DNA of 64,000 nucleotides from Flavobacterium hiemivividum (GCF_004349145.1 NZ_SMFO01000001.1:558001-622000); one strand, 5' to 3'; positions 45,688-54,199 are shown, numbered from the stretch's first letter. The notes: generated from the letters alone by a model not told the origin. Program-made: numbers and translations.

Positions 45688-47018
45688 TTGATGTCGTATA
45701 ATTTGAGTTTATTATACAGCGTTTTACGAGTAATTTTCAACAATTTAGCCGCCTCAGATTTATTGTTTTGCGTCTTACCCAAAGCATAAACAATCGCCTC
45801 TTTTTCATTTTCAGACAGCGAAAAATCATTAGTCGTACTTTTATTATTTTGAAAAAACTCCGCTGGTAAAACATTACTTTCTATAAAATCTCCTTGTGTC
45901 AAAAGTGTAGAACGCTTAATGCAGTTTTGCATTTCACGGAGGTTTCCGGGCCAAGGATAGTTTTGAAAAATACTCACAACTTCGCTAGAGAAACCAATAA
46001 CATCTTTCTGTAATTGCTCGTTTGCTTTATCTAAAAAGAACTCTGCAAAAATCATTAAGTCTTCGGTACGTTCAGAAAGTGATGGAGAATGTATAGAAAA
46101 CTCATTAATTCTATGGTATAAATCTTCTCTAAAACTACCATTCTTAACTGCTTCGCGCAAATCTTCATTAGTAGCAGTAATAATTCTAATATCTACTTGC
46201 ATTTCTTTATTACTACCTACAGGTTTTATCTTTCGCTCCTGTAAAGCGCGCAACAGCTGAATTTGGTTTTCATAAGATAAATTCCCTATTTCGTCCAAAA
46301 ATATTGTTCCGCCATTGGCCGCTTCAAAATACCCAATTTTATCAGAAATTGCTCCAGTAAACGAGCCTTTTAAATGTCCGAAAAATTCACTTGCAGCCAA
46401 CTCTTTTGGAATAGCCCCACAATCAACGGCTATAAAATTAGTTCCCTTTCGATTGCTTTTTTGATGAATACTCTTTGCTATAATTTCTTTTCCTGTTCCG
46501 CTTTCGCCAATAATTAGAACCGACATATCAGTAGGGCTGACCAGCTGAATGTGCTCTGCTAATTTTTTGGAAGCATTAGAAATGCCTTGAATATAATCTG
46601 AGCCAGTTGTTTTTTTTGAATTAGAATCACTTGCTTTACTCCTATTAGGTTTATTTTCGAAAGTTTCCATTGCATTAGTGATCACCAATAAGACTTCATC
46701 AGGGTTAAATGGTTTCGAAATATAATCCGATGCTCCATTTTTAATAGCCTTAACAGCAGTATTCACATCAGAATAACCCGTCATTAAAACAATGGGGATT
46801 TGTGAATTAATAGCTTTAAATTCAGTCAACAACTCAATCCCATTGGCATCTGGCAATCGTAAATCAGTTAAAATCAAATCAAAAGTTCCCTTTTGTAAAA
46901 GTAATCGAGCATCGGTAGCAGAGAAAGAAGTGGTTACTTCGTAACTGTTTTTGGTTAGGAATTTATCTAACAGTTTACAAAACGAAATATCATCTTCAAT
47001 TATTAAAATCTTTGGCAT
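45684..47018 (-). CDS. Sigma-54-dependent response regulator (NtrC family)
   Basis: 444 residues with three domains. Receiver (ILIIEDDISFCKLL, phospho-Asp52 in LILTDLRLPDANG, KPFNPDEVLL). AAA+ domain with Walker A GESGTGKE, the sigma-54 contact motif GAFTGA, Walker B TIFLDEIGNLS and the R-finger region EREDLYHRIN-like (REDLYHRINEFSIHSPSLSER). C-terminal Fis-type HTH (SEAAKLLKITRKTLYNKLKLYDIN). It activates RpoN-dependent promoters when phosphorylated, probably by the neighbouring hybrid kinase. The PepSY-like pair lies upstream on the same strand behind a terminator, so it is probably transcribed separately. Confidence 0.95.
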   Translation of the reverse strand: MPKILIIEDDISFCKLLDKFLTKNSYEVTTSFSATDARLLLQKGTFDLILTDLRLPDANGIELLTEFKAINSQIPIVLMTGYSDVNTAVKAIKNGASDYISKPFNPDEVLLVITNAMETFENKPNRSKASDSNSKKTTGSDYIQGISNASKKLAEHIQLVSPTDMSVLIIGESGTGKEIIAKSIHQKSNRKGTNFIAVDCGAIPKELAASEFFGHLKGSFTGAISDKIGYFEAANGGTIFLDEIGNLSYENQIQLLRALQERKIKPVGSNKEMQVDIRIITATNEDLREAVKNGSFREDLYHRINEFSIHSPSLSERTEDLMIFAEFFLDKANEQLQKDVIGFSSEVVSIFQNYPWPGNLREMQNCIKRSTLLTQGDFIESNVLPAEFFQNNKSTTNDFSLSENEKEAIVYALGKTQNNKSEAAKLLKITRKTLYNKLKLYDIN

Positions 47019-47080
47019 GAGTCTGGGAACTTTTTACGCTAAATTAAGTCATATATTATTGTATTTTCATAAAATTATGC

Positions 47081-47114
47081 AAAAAAAGTGGCTGTAAATA
47101 CAGCCACTTTTTTT
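47081..47114 (-). terminator. Terminator after the PepSY-like pair
   Basis: A perfect 16-base stem, AAAAAAAGTGGCTGTA / TACAGCCACTTTTTTT, has only two unpaired bases at its centre. It ends the minus-strand transcript of the two small secreted genes before the response regulator. Confidence 0.9.
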
Positions 47115-47135
47115 GAACAAAAACTTAAAATTATT

Positions 47136-47444
47136 TTATTTTTGGATCCAGTTTCCATTTGCATCAGCAAATAAAGAACCTACTTTTTCACCTACTGTAA
47201 TGTCTAGTTTATATTCTTTTTTGTCGTTTATATAAGCCTTTGAAACAACAGCCTCTGGATACGCTTTCTTTAATGCTTCAGTAATTGCTGCTGGCAATTC
47301 TTCCACTTTTATTTCAGTGTAAGCATCAGTTGCAGGAACGGTTTGCTCAGTAGTTGTTGCTTCTTTTGTTTCTTCTTGTACCTGTGCAGACATGGTTGTT
47401 AAACTTCCTAATACGATTGCTGCGGATAAAATTAATTTTTTCAT
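47136..47444 (-). CDS. Secreted PepSY-like small protein, copy 2
   Basis: 102 residues. Signal peptide MKKLILSAAIVLGSLTTMSAQ, then a Glu/Thr-rich linker (VQEETKEATTTEQ). The rest is one compact domain, ITEALKKAYPEAVVSKAYIND...EYKLDITVGEKVGSLFADANGNW, resembling the PepSY-like/DUF2874 (BLIP-like) fold. It differs from its upstream neighbour at only five residues (97 of 102 identical). Exported to the periplasm. The function is unknown; the fold is often a small-protein inhibitor or stress-linked domain. Confidence 0.85.
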   Translation of the reverse strand: MKKLILSAAIVLGSLTTMSAQVQEETKEATTTEQTVPATDAYTEIKVEELPAAITEALKKAYPEAVVSKAYINDKKEYKLDITVGEKVGSLFADANGNWIQK

Positions 47445-47484
47445 GATAGTATATTTTTAATTGTTGTAAAATTCTGGTAGATAT

Positions 47485-47793
47485 TTATTTTTGAATCCAG
47501 TTTCCATTTGCATCAGCAAATAAAGAACCTGCTTTTTCACCTACTGTAACGTCTAGTTTATATTCTTTTTTGTCGTTTATGTAAGCCTTTGAAACGACAG
47601 CTTCTGGATACGCCTTTTTTAATGCTTCAGTAATTGCTGCTGGCAATTCTTCCATTTTTATTTCAGTGTAAACATCAGTTGCAGGAGCGGTTTGCTCAGT
47701 AGTTGTTGCTTCTTTCGTTTCTTCTTGTACCTGTGCAGACATTGTTGTTAAACTTCCTAATACGATTGCTGCGGATAAAATTAATTTTTTCAT
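47485..47793 (-). CDS. Secreted PepSY-like small protein, copy 1
   Basis: 102 residues, almost the same as the downstream copy. The differences are Ala/Val at 36, Val/Ala at 40, Met/Val at 47, Val/Ile at 82 and Ala/Val at 88. It has the same signal peptide and PepSY-like domain ending NWIQK. The two genes are 40 bases apart and share one terminator, so they are probably one transcript from a promoter upstream of 47793. The close identity, including DNA, indicates a recent tandem duplication or gene conversion. Confidence 0.85.
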   Translation of the reverse strand: MKKLILSAAIVLGSLTTMSAQVQEETKEATTTEQTAPATDVYTEIKMEELPAAITEALKKAYPEAVVSKAYINDKKEYKLDVTVGEKAGSLFADANGNWIQK

Positions 47794-47930
47794 AGTTTGT
47801 TTATTTTAGATATTTAATTACTGTTTTCTACATCAGACAATGAAATTATTATGCCACTACGTTTATTAATAGAACCAACCCATCAACTATCTGATAACTT
47901 GTTAATTACTAAAACAACAATCTTATAAAA

Positions 47931-47981
47931 AGTGTATACTTGTGTGTAGTGACTACAGTAAGTGTGTCATTTTTATACACT
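47931..47981. repeat. Inverted repeat upstream of the PepSY-like pair
   Basis: AGTGTATA (47931-47938) and TATACACT (47974-47981) are exact complements. Between them lies a second small palindrome, GTAGT-G-ACTAC (47946-47956). It sits about 140 bases upstream of the first PepSY-like gene, a plausible activator-binding distance, but no -24/-12 promoter was found downstream of it. Confidence 0.4.
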
Positions 47982-47999
47982 ATACTAAAAATAAAACCA

Positions 48000-48027
48000 T
48001 AAAAAAAGTCGCACATAGGTGCGACTT
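48000..48027 (-). terminator. accC terminator
   Basis: Minus strand: AAGTCGCAC-CTAT-GTGCGACTT followed by TTTTT. A perfect nine-base stem with a four-base loop, 26 bases beyond the accC stop. Confidence 0.85.
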
Positions 48028-48052
48028 AGTTATAATAAAAAGAATAAATAAA

Positions 48053-49399
48053 TTATTCTGGAGCAATCATTTTAAAGGTATCCATAAAAGCAGTAGTATA
48101 TTCTCCAGCAATGTAGCGCGGATCATCCATTAACTGCCTATGAAAAGGTATTGTCGTTTTAATTCCTTCAATTACAAATTCATCTAATGCTCTTCTCATT
48201 TTACTAATTGCTTCTTCTCTAGTTTGAGCTGTAGTAATTATCTTAGCGATCATAGAGTCATAATTTGGTGGGATCGTATATCCTGAATACACATGAGTAT
48301 CTAAGCGAACACCGTGTCCTCCTGGCGTATGAAGTGTCGTAATTTTTCCTGGAGAAGGTCTAAAATCATTATAAGGATCTTCAGCATTAATACGACATTC
48401 AATTGCATGCAATTGAGGCAAATAATTTTTACCCGAGATAGGCACTCCTGCAGCAACTAATATTTGCTCACGAATTAAATCATAGTCAATTACTTGTTCT
48501 GTAATAGGATGCTCTACCTGAATACGAGTATTCATTTCCATGAAATAGAAATTACGGTGTTTGTCAACCAAGAACTCTACAGTTCCAGCACCTTCATACT
48601 TAATATATTCAGCTGCTTTTACCGCCGCATCACCCATTTTCATGCGCAATTCGTCTGTCATAAATGGAGAAGGCGTTTCTTCAGTCAATTTTTGATGACG
48701 TCTTTGTACTGAACAGTCTCTTTCAGAAAGGTGACATGCTTTTCCATAAGAATCACCAATAATTTGGATTTCAATATGACGAGGCTCTTCGATTAATTTT
48801 TCAAGATACATTCCGTCATTTCCAAAAGCAGCAGCAGATTCCTGACGCGCACTTTCCCATGCTTTATGTAATTCTTCTTCTTTCCAAACGGCACGCATAC
48901 CTTTTCCACCACCACCGGCAGTAGCTTTTAACATAACTGGAAAACCAAACTCTCTAGAAAGCTCTAAAGCTTGTTCGTAAGATTCCAAAATTCCAACAGA
49001 TCCAGGAACACAAGGCACTCCAGCTTCAATCATTGTAGCTTTAGCAGAGGCTTTATCACCCATTCTATCAATCATTTCTGGCGAAGCTCCAATAAACTTA
49101 ATACCGTGCTCTTGACAAATTTTAGAAAATTTTGAATTTTCAGAAAGAAAGCCGTAACCAGGATGTATCGCATCAGCATTTGTAATTTCTGCAGCGGCAA
49201 TAATATTTGACATTTTCAAATAGGACAAGTTACTGGGAGGCGGTCCTATACAAACAGCTTCATCAGCAAACCTAACGTGCAAACTTTCTACATCAGCAGT
49301 AGAGTAAACAGCCACCGTTTTAATGCCCATTTCTTTACAAGTTCTAATTACGCGAAGCGCAATTTCTCCTCTATTTGCAATTAATATTTTTTTAAACAT
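48053..49399 (-). CDS. accC: Acetyl-CoA carboxylase, biotin carboxylase subunit
   Basis: ATP-dependent carboxylation of the biotin on AccB, the first step of fatty-acid synthesis. 448 residues with [23 protein letters not shown] at the N-terminus, the ATP-grasp glycine loop [15 protein letters not shown] near residue 160, [30 protein letters not shown] and the C-terminal [18 protein letters not shown]. It lies 95 bases after accB, and the gap contains simple repeats. Last gene of the fabH-accB-accC cluster. Confidence 0.97.
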   Translation of the reverse strand: MFKKILIANRGEIALRVIRTCKEMGIKTVAVYSTADVESLHVRFADEAVCIGPPPSNLSYLKMSNIIAAAEITNADAIHPGYGFLSENSKFSKICQEHGIKFIGASPEMIDRMGDKASAKATMIEAGVPCVPGSVGILESYEQALELSREFGFPVMLKATAGGGGKGMRAVWKEEELHKAWESARQESAAAFGNDGMYLEKLIEEPRHIEIQIIGDSYGKACHLSERDCSVQRRHQKLTEETPSPFMTDELRMKMGDAAVKAAEYIKYEGAGTVEFLVDKHRNFYFMEMNTRIQVEHPITEQVIDYDLIREQILVAAGVPISGKNYLPQLHAIECRINAEDPYNDFRPSPGKITTLHTPGGHGVRLDTHVYSGYTIPPNYDSMIAKIITTAQTREEAISKMRRALDEFVIEGIKTTIPFHRQLMDDPRYIAGEYTTAFMDTFKMIAPE

Positions 49400-49405
49400 C
49401 TATTT

Positions 49406-49490
49406 TGAGTTATGAGTTATGAGTTATGAGTTTTTTAAAATTATGAGTTGATTGAGAATCAGCTTACAATTTATAATTCATAATTTATAA
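49406..49490. repeat. Simple direct repeats between accB and accC
   Basis: TGAGTTA is repeated about three and a half times from 49406 to 49432. An AT-rich stretch follows in which ATTTATAATT occurs twice. Such simple tracts are common between Flavobacterium genes. The spacing and number do not fit CRISPR. Confidence 0.7.
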
Positions 49491-49494
49491 TTAA

Positions 49495-49974
49495 TTAAGA
49501 TGGATCAACTAAGAATAAAGGTTGGTCAAATTCTACTGGCGACATGTCATCAACCAATATTTTTACAATTTTACCAGAAACTTCAGATTCAATTTCATTG
49601 AATAATTTCATTGCTTCAATTACACATAGAACATCTCCTTTTGAAATAGTAGTTCCTACTTCAACAAACATCGCTTTGTCTGGAGATGGTTTTCTATAAA
49701 AGGTTCCAATAATTGGAGATTTTATAGTAATGTATTTGTTTTCTTCTACCGCAGGAGTCTCTACCGCAGCTGCAACTGGCGCAACGTTTTGAATAGGCAT
49801 TGCTTGTTGAAGTTGGTTGTGAGCTGGCATTTGTTGTACATACGTAGTTTCTGTTGTACTGCCTTCTATAGTTGTTCTAATGGTGATTTTAACATCATCC
49901 ATTTCCAATTTAACTTCTGCAACTCCCGAATTTGCTACAAATTTGATTAGGTTCTGAATTTCTTTTAAATCCAT
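49495..49974 (-). CDS. accB: Acetyl-CoA carboxylase biotin carboxyl carrier protein
   Basis: 159 residues. An N-terminal helix-strand region (LKEIQNLIKFVANSGVAEVKLEMDD) is followed by a Pro/Ala-rich linker at about 50-77. The C-terminal biotinyl domain carries the modification site CVIEAMKLFNEIE (Lys123). The length is normal. It lies 23 bases downstream of fabH in the same transcript. Confidence 0.96.
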   Translation of the reverse strand: MDLKEIQNLIKFVANSGVAEVKLEMDDVKITIRTTIEGSTTETTYVQQMPAHNQLQQAMPIQNVAPVAAAVETPAVEENKYITIKSPIIGTFYRKPSPDKAMFVEVGTTISKGDVLCVIEAMKLFNEIESEVSGKIVKILVDDMSPVEFDQPLFLVDPS

Positions 49975-49997
49975 AATTATTTGTTTTTAGTTTAAAT

Positions 49998-50996
49998 TTA
50001 TTTTTTGTCGTATGCCCATTTTAAATAAACAGACCCCCAAGTGAAACCACCTCCAAAGGCAGCCAAGATGATTGTGTCCCCTTTTTTAAATAAGTGTTCA
50101 AAATCATAAAGCACTAGAGGCAATGTTGCAGAAGTAGTATTTCCATACTTCTCTATATTCATTAAAACCTTGGATTCTTCTAAATTCATTCTGCTAGCCG
50201 TCGCATCAATGATACGCTTATTAGCCTGATGTGGAACTAACCAGTCAACATCTGCGTTGCTCAAGTCATTCCTTTTCATAATTAGCTCACTGGCGTCAGC
50301 CATATTTGTTACTGCATATTTAAACACAGTCTTTCCATCTTGAACAATATTATGTCTGTTCTCTTCCACAGTTTTTATAGAAGTAGGATGTAGAGATCCT
50401 CCAGCATCAATCTTTAAAAAATCACGACCTACACCATCACTTCTTAAATACTCATCCTGCAATCCTAATCCCTCATAATTTGGTTCGAATAAAACAGCAC
50501 CTGCTCCATCGCCAAAAATGATACAAGTAGAACGGTCTGTATAATCTACAATAGAAGACATTTTATCAGCTCCTATTAATAGTACTTTTTTATATTTTCC
50601 AGATTGAATGTAAGCTGAAGCAACTGACATTCCATATATAAAACTGGAACAAGCTGCCTGTAAATCAAAAGCAAAAGCATTTGTAGCGCCTATTGCAGTT
50701 GCAACATAAACTCCAGTCGAAGCAACTGGCATGTCTGGCGTAGCTGTTGCCATTACTATTAAATCAATATCTAAAGGATTAATATTTCCTTTAGCTAATA
50801 AATCTTCTGCTGCTTTTATGGCTAAATACGACGTTCCTTTGTCTGCGTCTTTAAGAATTCTTCTTTCTTTAATTCCTGTTCGAGAAGTGATCCACTCGTC
50901 ATTTGTATCGACCATAGTTTCAAGGACTTTGTTTGAAAGTACAAAGTCAGGAACATAGGCTCCAACAGCGGTTATTGCGGCTGTGATTGTATTCAT
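49998..50996 (-). CDS. fabH: Beta-ketoacyl-ACP synthase III
   Basis: Starts fatty-acid synthesis by condensing an acyl-CoA primer with malonyl-ACP. 332 residues from the start MNTITAAITAVGAYVPDF; an in-frame ATG 11 codons upstream is less likely. The catalytic triad is visible: Cys116 in DLQAACSSF, His in VPHQANKRIID, and Asn in EKYGNTTSAT. The C-terminal GGFTWGSVYLKW is intact. In this group branched-chain primers are common, but specificity cannot be read here. First of three lipid genes. Confidence 0.95.
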   Translation of the reverse strand: MNTITAAITAVGAYVPDFVLSNKVLETMVDTNDEWITSRTGIKERRILKDADKGTSYLAIKAAEDLLAKGNINPLDIDLIVMATATPDMPVASTGVYVATAIGATNAFAFDLQAACSSFIYGMSVASAYIQSGKYKKVLLIGADKMSSIVDYTDRSTCIIFGDGAGAVLFEPNYEGLGLQDEYLRSDGVGRDFLKIDAGGSLHPTSIKTVEENRHNIVQDGKTVFKYAVTNMADASELIMKRNDLSNADVDWLVPHQANKRIIDATASRMNLEESKVLMNIEKYGNTTSATLPLVLYDFEHLFKKGDTIILAAFGGGFTWGSVYLKWAYDKK

Positions 50997-51120
50997 GGTA
51001 TTTGAATATTTTTTTTCAAATAATGACATTTGAAAAAACGATTAAAAGAGTTGAAAATTACAAAAAAATATCTAAACCTCCTGATTTAGAACTTCTTATT
51101 TATGAAAATTATAAACAACA

Positions 51121-51145
51121 AAAAAACTCTCACGAAGTGAGAGTT
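51121..51145 (-). terminator. rpmF terminator
   Basis: Minus strand: AACTCTCAC-TTC-GTGAGAGTT followed by TTTT. It separates YceD-rpmF from fabH, though some read-through into the lipid genes is likely in such clusters. Confidence 0.75.
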
Positions 51146-51170
51146 CCAATATCATTTGCAAAAAAATGCA

Positions 51171-51365
51171 TTAAGCAACAGCTACAGACTTATCTATAAC
51201 AACTTGCCCTCTGTAATACATTTTCCCTTCATGCCAGTAGGCTCTATGGTATAAATGCGCCTCACCCGTAATTGGGCAAGTAGCGATTTGTGCTACAGTA
51301 GCTTTATAATGCGTTCTTCTCTTATCTCTTCTTGTTTTGGAGATTTTTCTCTTAGGATGTGCCAT
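51171..51365 (-). CDS. rpmF: 50S ribosomal protein L32
   Basis: 64 residues. The start [22 protein letters not shown] is the family signature and is followed by [27 protein letters not shown]. The usual zinc-ribbon form would have four cysteines; only one (ATCPITG) is present, so this is a Cys-poor C-minus paralogue type. It lies nine bases after YceD, the standard arrangement. Confidence 0.95.
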   Translation of the reverse strand: MAHPKRKISKTRRDKRRTHYKATVAQIATCPITGEAHLYHRAYWHEGKMYYRGQVVIDKSVAVA

Positions 51366-51374
51366 TTTACTATA

Positions 51375-51947
51375 TTATTTATCCGTTAATAGTTGCTTTA
51401 ATTTGTCCCAACGCGGGTCAATATTCTCTTCTTTATCTTGTATTGTGTCTTCTTCAACCTGTTCTTCATTCTCTTCCTTATGTTCTTCCAGAACTAATTC
51501 CTTTAATCTTTCAAGAGCTTCCGTTTTTAAACTTCCGTCTTGAACACCTGGATGAACCCGTCTTAAAGGTACAGAAAGCGCAATCATTTCATATATATAC
51601 TGAGCAATGTCTATTTCAAATTCTCCAAATGGCAGAATCAACAACTCCTCATTATCATTATTATATACGTCACCAAAACGAACTATCAATTTCATCTCGC
51701 CTTTTATTGGCAAATCAAAATCTTCACTCGTTAAATCACAAGGTACATTTACTGTTCCTTCGTGCTTGAAAATCAATTCCAGCATCGTGCTTTTCTTCTC
51801 TAAAACTACGTTTACTTTGATGTTTGAATTTTCAAATTCATCATAATCAAAGATTTCAAAGAACGCATTACTTATTTGATATTCAAAATGATGTTTCCCT
51901 AGCTTTAATCCCACAAATGGAATTAAATATTGTTTAGTCTTATTCAT
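51375..51947 (-). CDS. YceD/DUF177 family protein
   Basis: 190 residues from the start MNKTKQYLIPFVGLKLG, chosen because the -7 promoter at 51980-51988 would put transcription start near 51974, after the alternative ATG at 51983. The DUF177 core is seen (IKVNVVLEKKSTMLELIFKHEGTVNVPCDLTSEDF...KGEMKLIVRFG). A strongly acidic tail (EEHKEENEEQVEEDTIQDKEE) precedes the end DKLKQLLTDK. The family is linked to 23S rRNA or ribosome assembly and is almost always before rpmF. Confidence 0.92.
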   Translation of the reverse strand: MNKTKQYLIPFVGLKLGKHHFEYQISNAFFEIFDYDEFENSNIKVNVVLEKKSTMLELIFKHEGTVNVPCDLTSEDFDLPIKGEMKLIVRFGDVYNNDNEELLILPFGEFEIDIAQYIYEMIALSVPLRRVHPGVQDGSLKTEALERLKELVLEEHKEENEEQVEEDTIQDKEENIDPRWDKLKQLLTDK

Positions 51948-51979
51948 TTCGCCAAAATTTTGCCCCAAACTTCGGGAGT

Positions 51980-51988
51980 GCAAAGATA
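51980..51988 (-). promoter_or_regulatory. Promoter -7 element of YceD-rpmF
   Basis: Minus strand TATCTTTGC matches TAnnTTTG. Confidence 0.65.
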
Positions 51989-52031
51989 TAAAATTATTAC
52001 AAAACTAATAATGTTATTTATCTTTTTTTAT

Positions 52032-53081
52032 TTAGTGCTGTTTTTCCCTAACTTTTAGTGGTTTCTCACTAATTTCTGCATACTCAATTCTGGATCGATA
52101 AATATCTAAAGCAAGATAAACCGCTTCCTTAAACGAGTTATAATCCGCCATTCCTTTCCCAGCAATATCATAAGCAGTTCCATGATCTGGAGAAGTTCTT
52201 ATTTTACTCAAACCAGCTGTATAATTCACCCCATTACCAAAAGATAATGTTTTAAAAGGAATCAATCCTTGATCATGATAAGTAGCAATTACCGCATCAT
52301 AATTCTCATATTGCCCGCTTCCAAAAAAACCATCCGCCGCAAAAGGGCCAAAAACTAAGGTGCCTTTTTCGAATATTTTTTTCAATGTTGGCTTCAACAC
52401 CGCATCATCTTCTTTACCTATCACACCACCATCACCACAATGCGGATTTAATCCTAATACAGCAATCTTTGGTTTATTGATACTAAAATCCTGAATCAGC
52501 GCTTTTCTTACCGTCTCAATTTTTTCTCGAATAAGCTCTTCAGTAAGTCGGGACGCCACTTCACTAACAGGAATATGATCTGTCAACAAACCCACTCTTA
52601 AATTACCTTGAACCATCAACATCAACGCATTCCCTTCTAATTCCTGATCTAAATAATCCGTATGCCCAGGAAACTTAAACTCTTCTGATTGAATATTGTA
52701 TTTATTTATTGGCGCAGTAACTAAAACATCCACCAATCCTTCTTTTAAAGCATTTGTAGCAGCAATAAATGATTTTACCGCATACTCACCTACCTTATCA
52801 TCATTTACTCCAAGATTCAAATCCACACCTTCTCTCCAAAGATTGAAAACATTGATCTTCCCAGGAAGAATTTGATCTAACTTATCAATTCCATGAAGCG
52901 GAACCGCTGAGTCTAAATTCTTTTTTATAAATGACATTATTTTCACATTAGCAAAAATAACAGGAGTACACAGTTCTAACATTCGAGAATCCTCGAAAGT
53001 TTTAAGAACAACCTCGCTTCCAATACCGTTTAAATCTCCTATCGAAATTCCAACAATTATATTTTCTGCTTTTTTCATCAT
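52032..53081 (-). CDS. pdxA: 4-hydroxythreonine-4-phosphate dehydrogenase
   Basis: A step in the DXP-dependent pyridoxal phosphate pathway, making 3-amino-1-hydroxyacetone phosphate. 349 residues. Motifs: VGISIGDLNGIGSEVVLKT at the N-terminus, TAPINKYNI and FPGHTDYL (substrate His), LGLNPHCGDGGVIGKED, ATYHDQGLIPFKTLSF (metal His) and TSPDHGTAYDIAG. Presence indicates vitamin B6 is made de novo. It is divergent from ribE, and the two -7 elements lie within 21 bases. Confidence 0.95.
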   Translation of the reverse strand: MMKKAENIIVGISIGDLNGIGSEVVLKTFEDSRMLELCTPVIFANVKIMSFIKKNLDSAVPLHGIDKLDQILPGKINVFNLWREGVDLNLGVNDDKVGEYAVKSFIAATNALKEGLVDVLVTAPINKYNIQSEEFKFPGHTDYLDQELEGNALMLMVQGNLRVGLLTDHIPVSEVASRLTEELIREKIETVRKALIQDFSINKPKIAVLGLNPHCGDGGVIGKEDDAVLKPTLKKIFEKGTLVFGPFAADGFFGSGQYENYDAVIATYHDQGLIPFKTLSFGNGVNYTAGLSKIRTSPDHGTAYDIAGKGMADYNSFKEAVYLALDIYRSRIEYAEISEKPLKVREKQH

Positions 53082-53101
53082 TACCTCTAGTTATTTATTA
53101 C

Positions 53102-53109
53102 TAATTTTG
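53102..53109 (+). promoter_or_regulatory. ribE promoter, -7 element
   Basis: TAATTTTG matches TAnnTTTG and lies 31 bases before ATG 53140. It overlaps the divergent pdxA transcript start. Confidence 0.5.
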
Positions 53110-53114
53110 AAGTG

Positions 53115-53122
53115 CAAATTTA
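53115..53122 (-). promoter_or_regulatory. pdxA promoter, -7 element
   Basis: Minus strand TAAATTTGC matches TAnnTTTG, about 34 bases before the pdxA start. It faces the ribE -7 element across five bases. Confidence 0.55.
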
Positions 53123-53139
53123 GTAAAATAAAACAAGAA

Positions 53140-53727
53140 ATGTTTACAGGAATCATAGAAACCCTTGGTACAATCCAAGAAATAAAAAAAGAGAAAGACA
53201 ATATTCACATTACGATCGACTCCTCCATCACGACCGAACTAAAAATCGACCAAAGCGTTTCCCACAATGGGATTTGCCTAACTGTAGTAGAAATAAAAGA
53301 CACCTCATACACCGTTACCGCAATTAACGAAACAATTCAAAAAACAAATCTAGGAGATTGGAGAGTAGGTGACAGCGTCAACCTCGAGAGAGCCATGAAA
53401 TTAGGCGACCGTCTTGACGGACACATTGTACAAGGACATGTAGACCAAACAGGCACATGTATTGAAGCCGAAGAAACCAATGGTAGTTGGCATTACACCT
53501 TCGAATACGATCAAACCTTAAACAACCTTACTATCGAAAAAGGTTCGATTACCGTAAACGGAGTAAGCTTAACAGTCGTAAACTCAAAGAAAAATCAATT
53601 TAGTGTCGCAATAATTCCCTACACCCACGAACACACTAATTTTAAGAATTTCGTGATTGGTACAAAGATAAACTTGGAGTTTGATGTTATTGGCAAATAT
53701 GTTTCTCGTTTATACAGCCAAAATTAA
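53140..53727 (+). CDS. ribE: Riboflavin synthase alpha chain
   Basis: Dismutates two lumazine molecules into riboflavin and a pyrimidinedione. 195 residues from ATG 53140 (MFTGIIETLGTIQEI), matching the family start; an in-frame ATG 11 codons upstream lies within the promoter region. Two similar lumazine-synthase-like halves are seen: SVSHNGICLTVVEIKD...LGDRLDGHIVQGHVD in the first and SITVNGVSLTVVNSKK...NFVIGTKINLEFDVIGKY in the second. No FMN riboswitch is found upstream. Isolated from other rib genes. Confidence 0.96.
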   Translation: MFTGIIETLGTIQEIKKEKDNIHITIDSSITTELKIDQSVSHNGICLTVVEIKDTSYTVTAINETIQKTNLGDWRVGDSVNLERAMKLGDRLDGHIVQGHVDQTGTCIEAEETNGSWHYTFEYDQTLNNLTIEKGSITVNGVSLTVVNSKKNQFSVAIIPYTHEHTNFKNFVIGTKINLEFDVIGKYVSRLYSQN

Positions 53728-53740
53728 AAAACTCTTTTTT

Positions 53741-53780
53741 AAAATCAAAAGCTCCAATTTAAATTGAAGCTTTTGATTTT
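53741..53780 (+). terminator. ribE terminator overlapping the convergent gene
   Basis: AAAATCAAAAGCT pairs with AGCTTTTGATTTT around a 14-base loop. Its second arm lies inside the last codons of the convergent minus-strand gene, so it can serve both directions only in part. Confidence 0.65.
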
Positions 53781-53989
53781 AATCTGTGATTATAGATAAT
53801 ATAAATTCCAAATAGAAGCGCAATTATTACTAAAATAATGATATTTTCATCAATTGGCAGTCCCGGAGGAGGAGGAGGAGTTCCTGACGTCGACGTAGAA
53901 GTCGGCTCAGGAGGTGTTTCCGCATGCGCAACTATCCAGTTCAAAACCAGCGCAATCGACAATAAAAATCTATTTGAAATCATCTTCAT
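53759..53989 (-). CDS. Small proline-rich single-pass membrane protein
   Basis: About 76 residues from the chosen start MKMISNRFLLSIALVLNW; other nearby starts are possible. After a signal sequence (ending IVAHAE) comes a low-complexity stretch PPEPTSTSTSGTPPPPPGLPID. A C-terminal membrane helix NIIILVIIALLFGIYIIY follows, with a short basic tail (NHRLKSKASI). This form (PPPPPGLPID plus helix) recurs in Flavobacterium. Its role is unknown. Confidence 0.7.
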   Translation of the reverse strand: MKMISNRFLLSIALVLNWIVAHAETPPEPTSTSTSGTPPPPPGLPIDENIIILVIIALLFGIYIIYNHRLKSKASI

Positions 53990-54157
53990 ACGCTTCAAAA
54001 ATAGCAAATCAATTGATTAAAAAAAGCAATTTAAGCTGTTTATTCCTATTATTTGACCAAATCAATAATATATCCATAAAGATATACTCTCACAAAAACA
54101 GCTTTCTCAAGATAAAGATACCTCTTTTTTAAATGAATTTACATTTTTACATACAAA

Positions 54158-54197
54158 ACAAAACCCTTCAAAATAATTAATTTTGAAGGGTTTTTTA
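54158..54197. terminator. Terminator after tRNA-Met
   Basis: AAAACCCTTCAAAAT pairs with ATTTTGAAGGGTTTT around AATTA, with T-runs on both sides. It lies directly at the tRNA 3' end on the minus strand. Confidence 0.8.
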
Positions 54198-54199
54198 TG

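Noticed and set aside
49406..49490. Regular short repeats that could suggest a CRISPR remnant
   Set aside because: The unit is only seven bases with no spacers; it is a simple tandem repeat.
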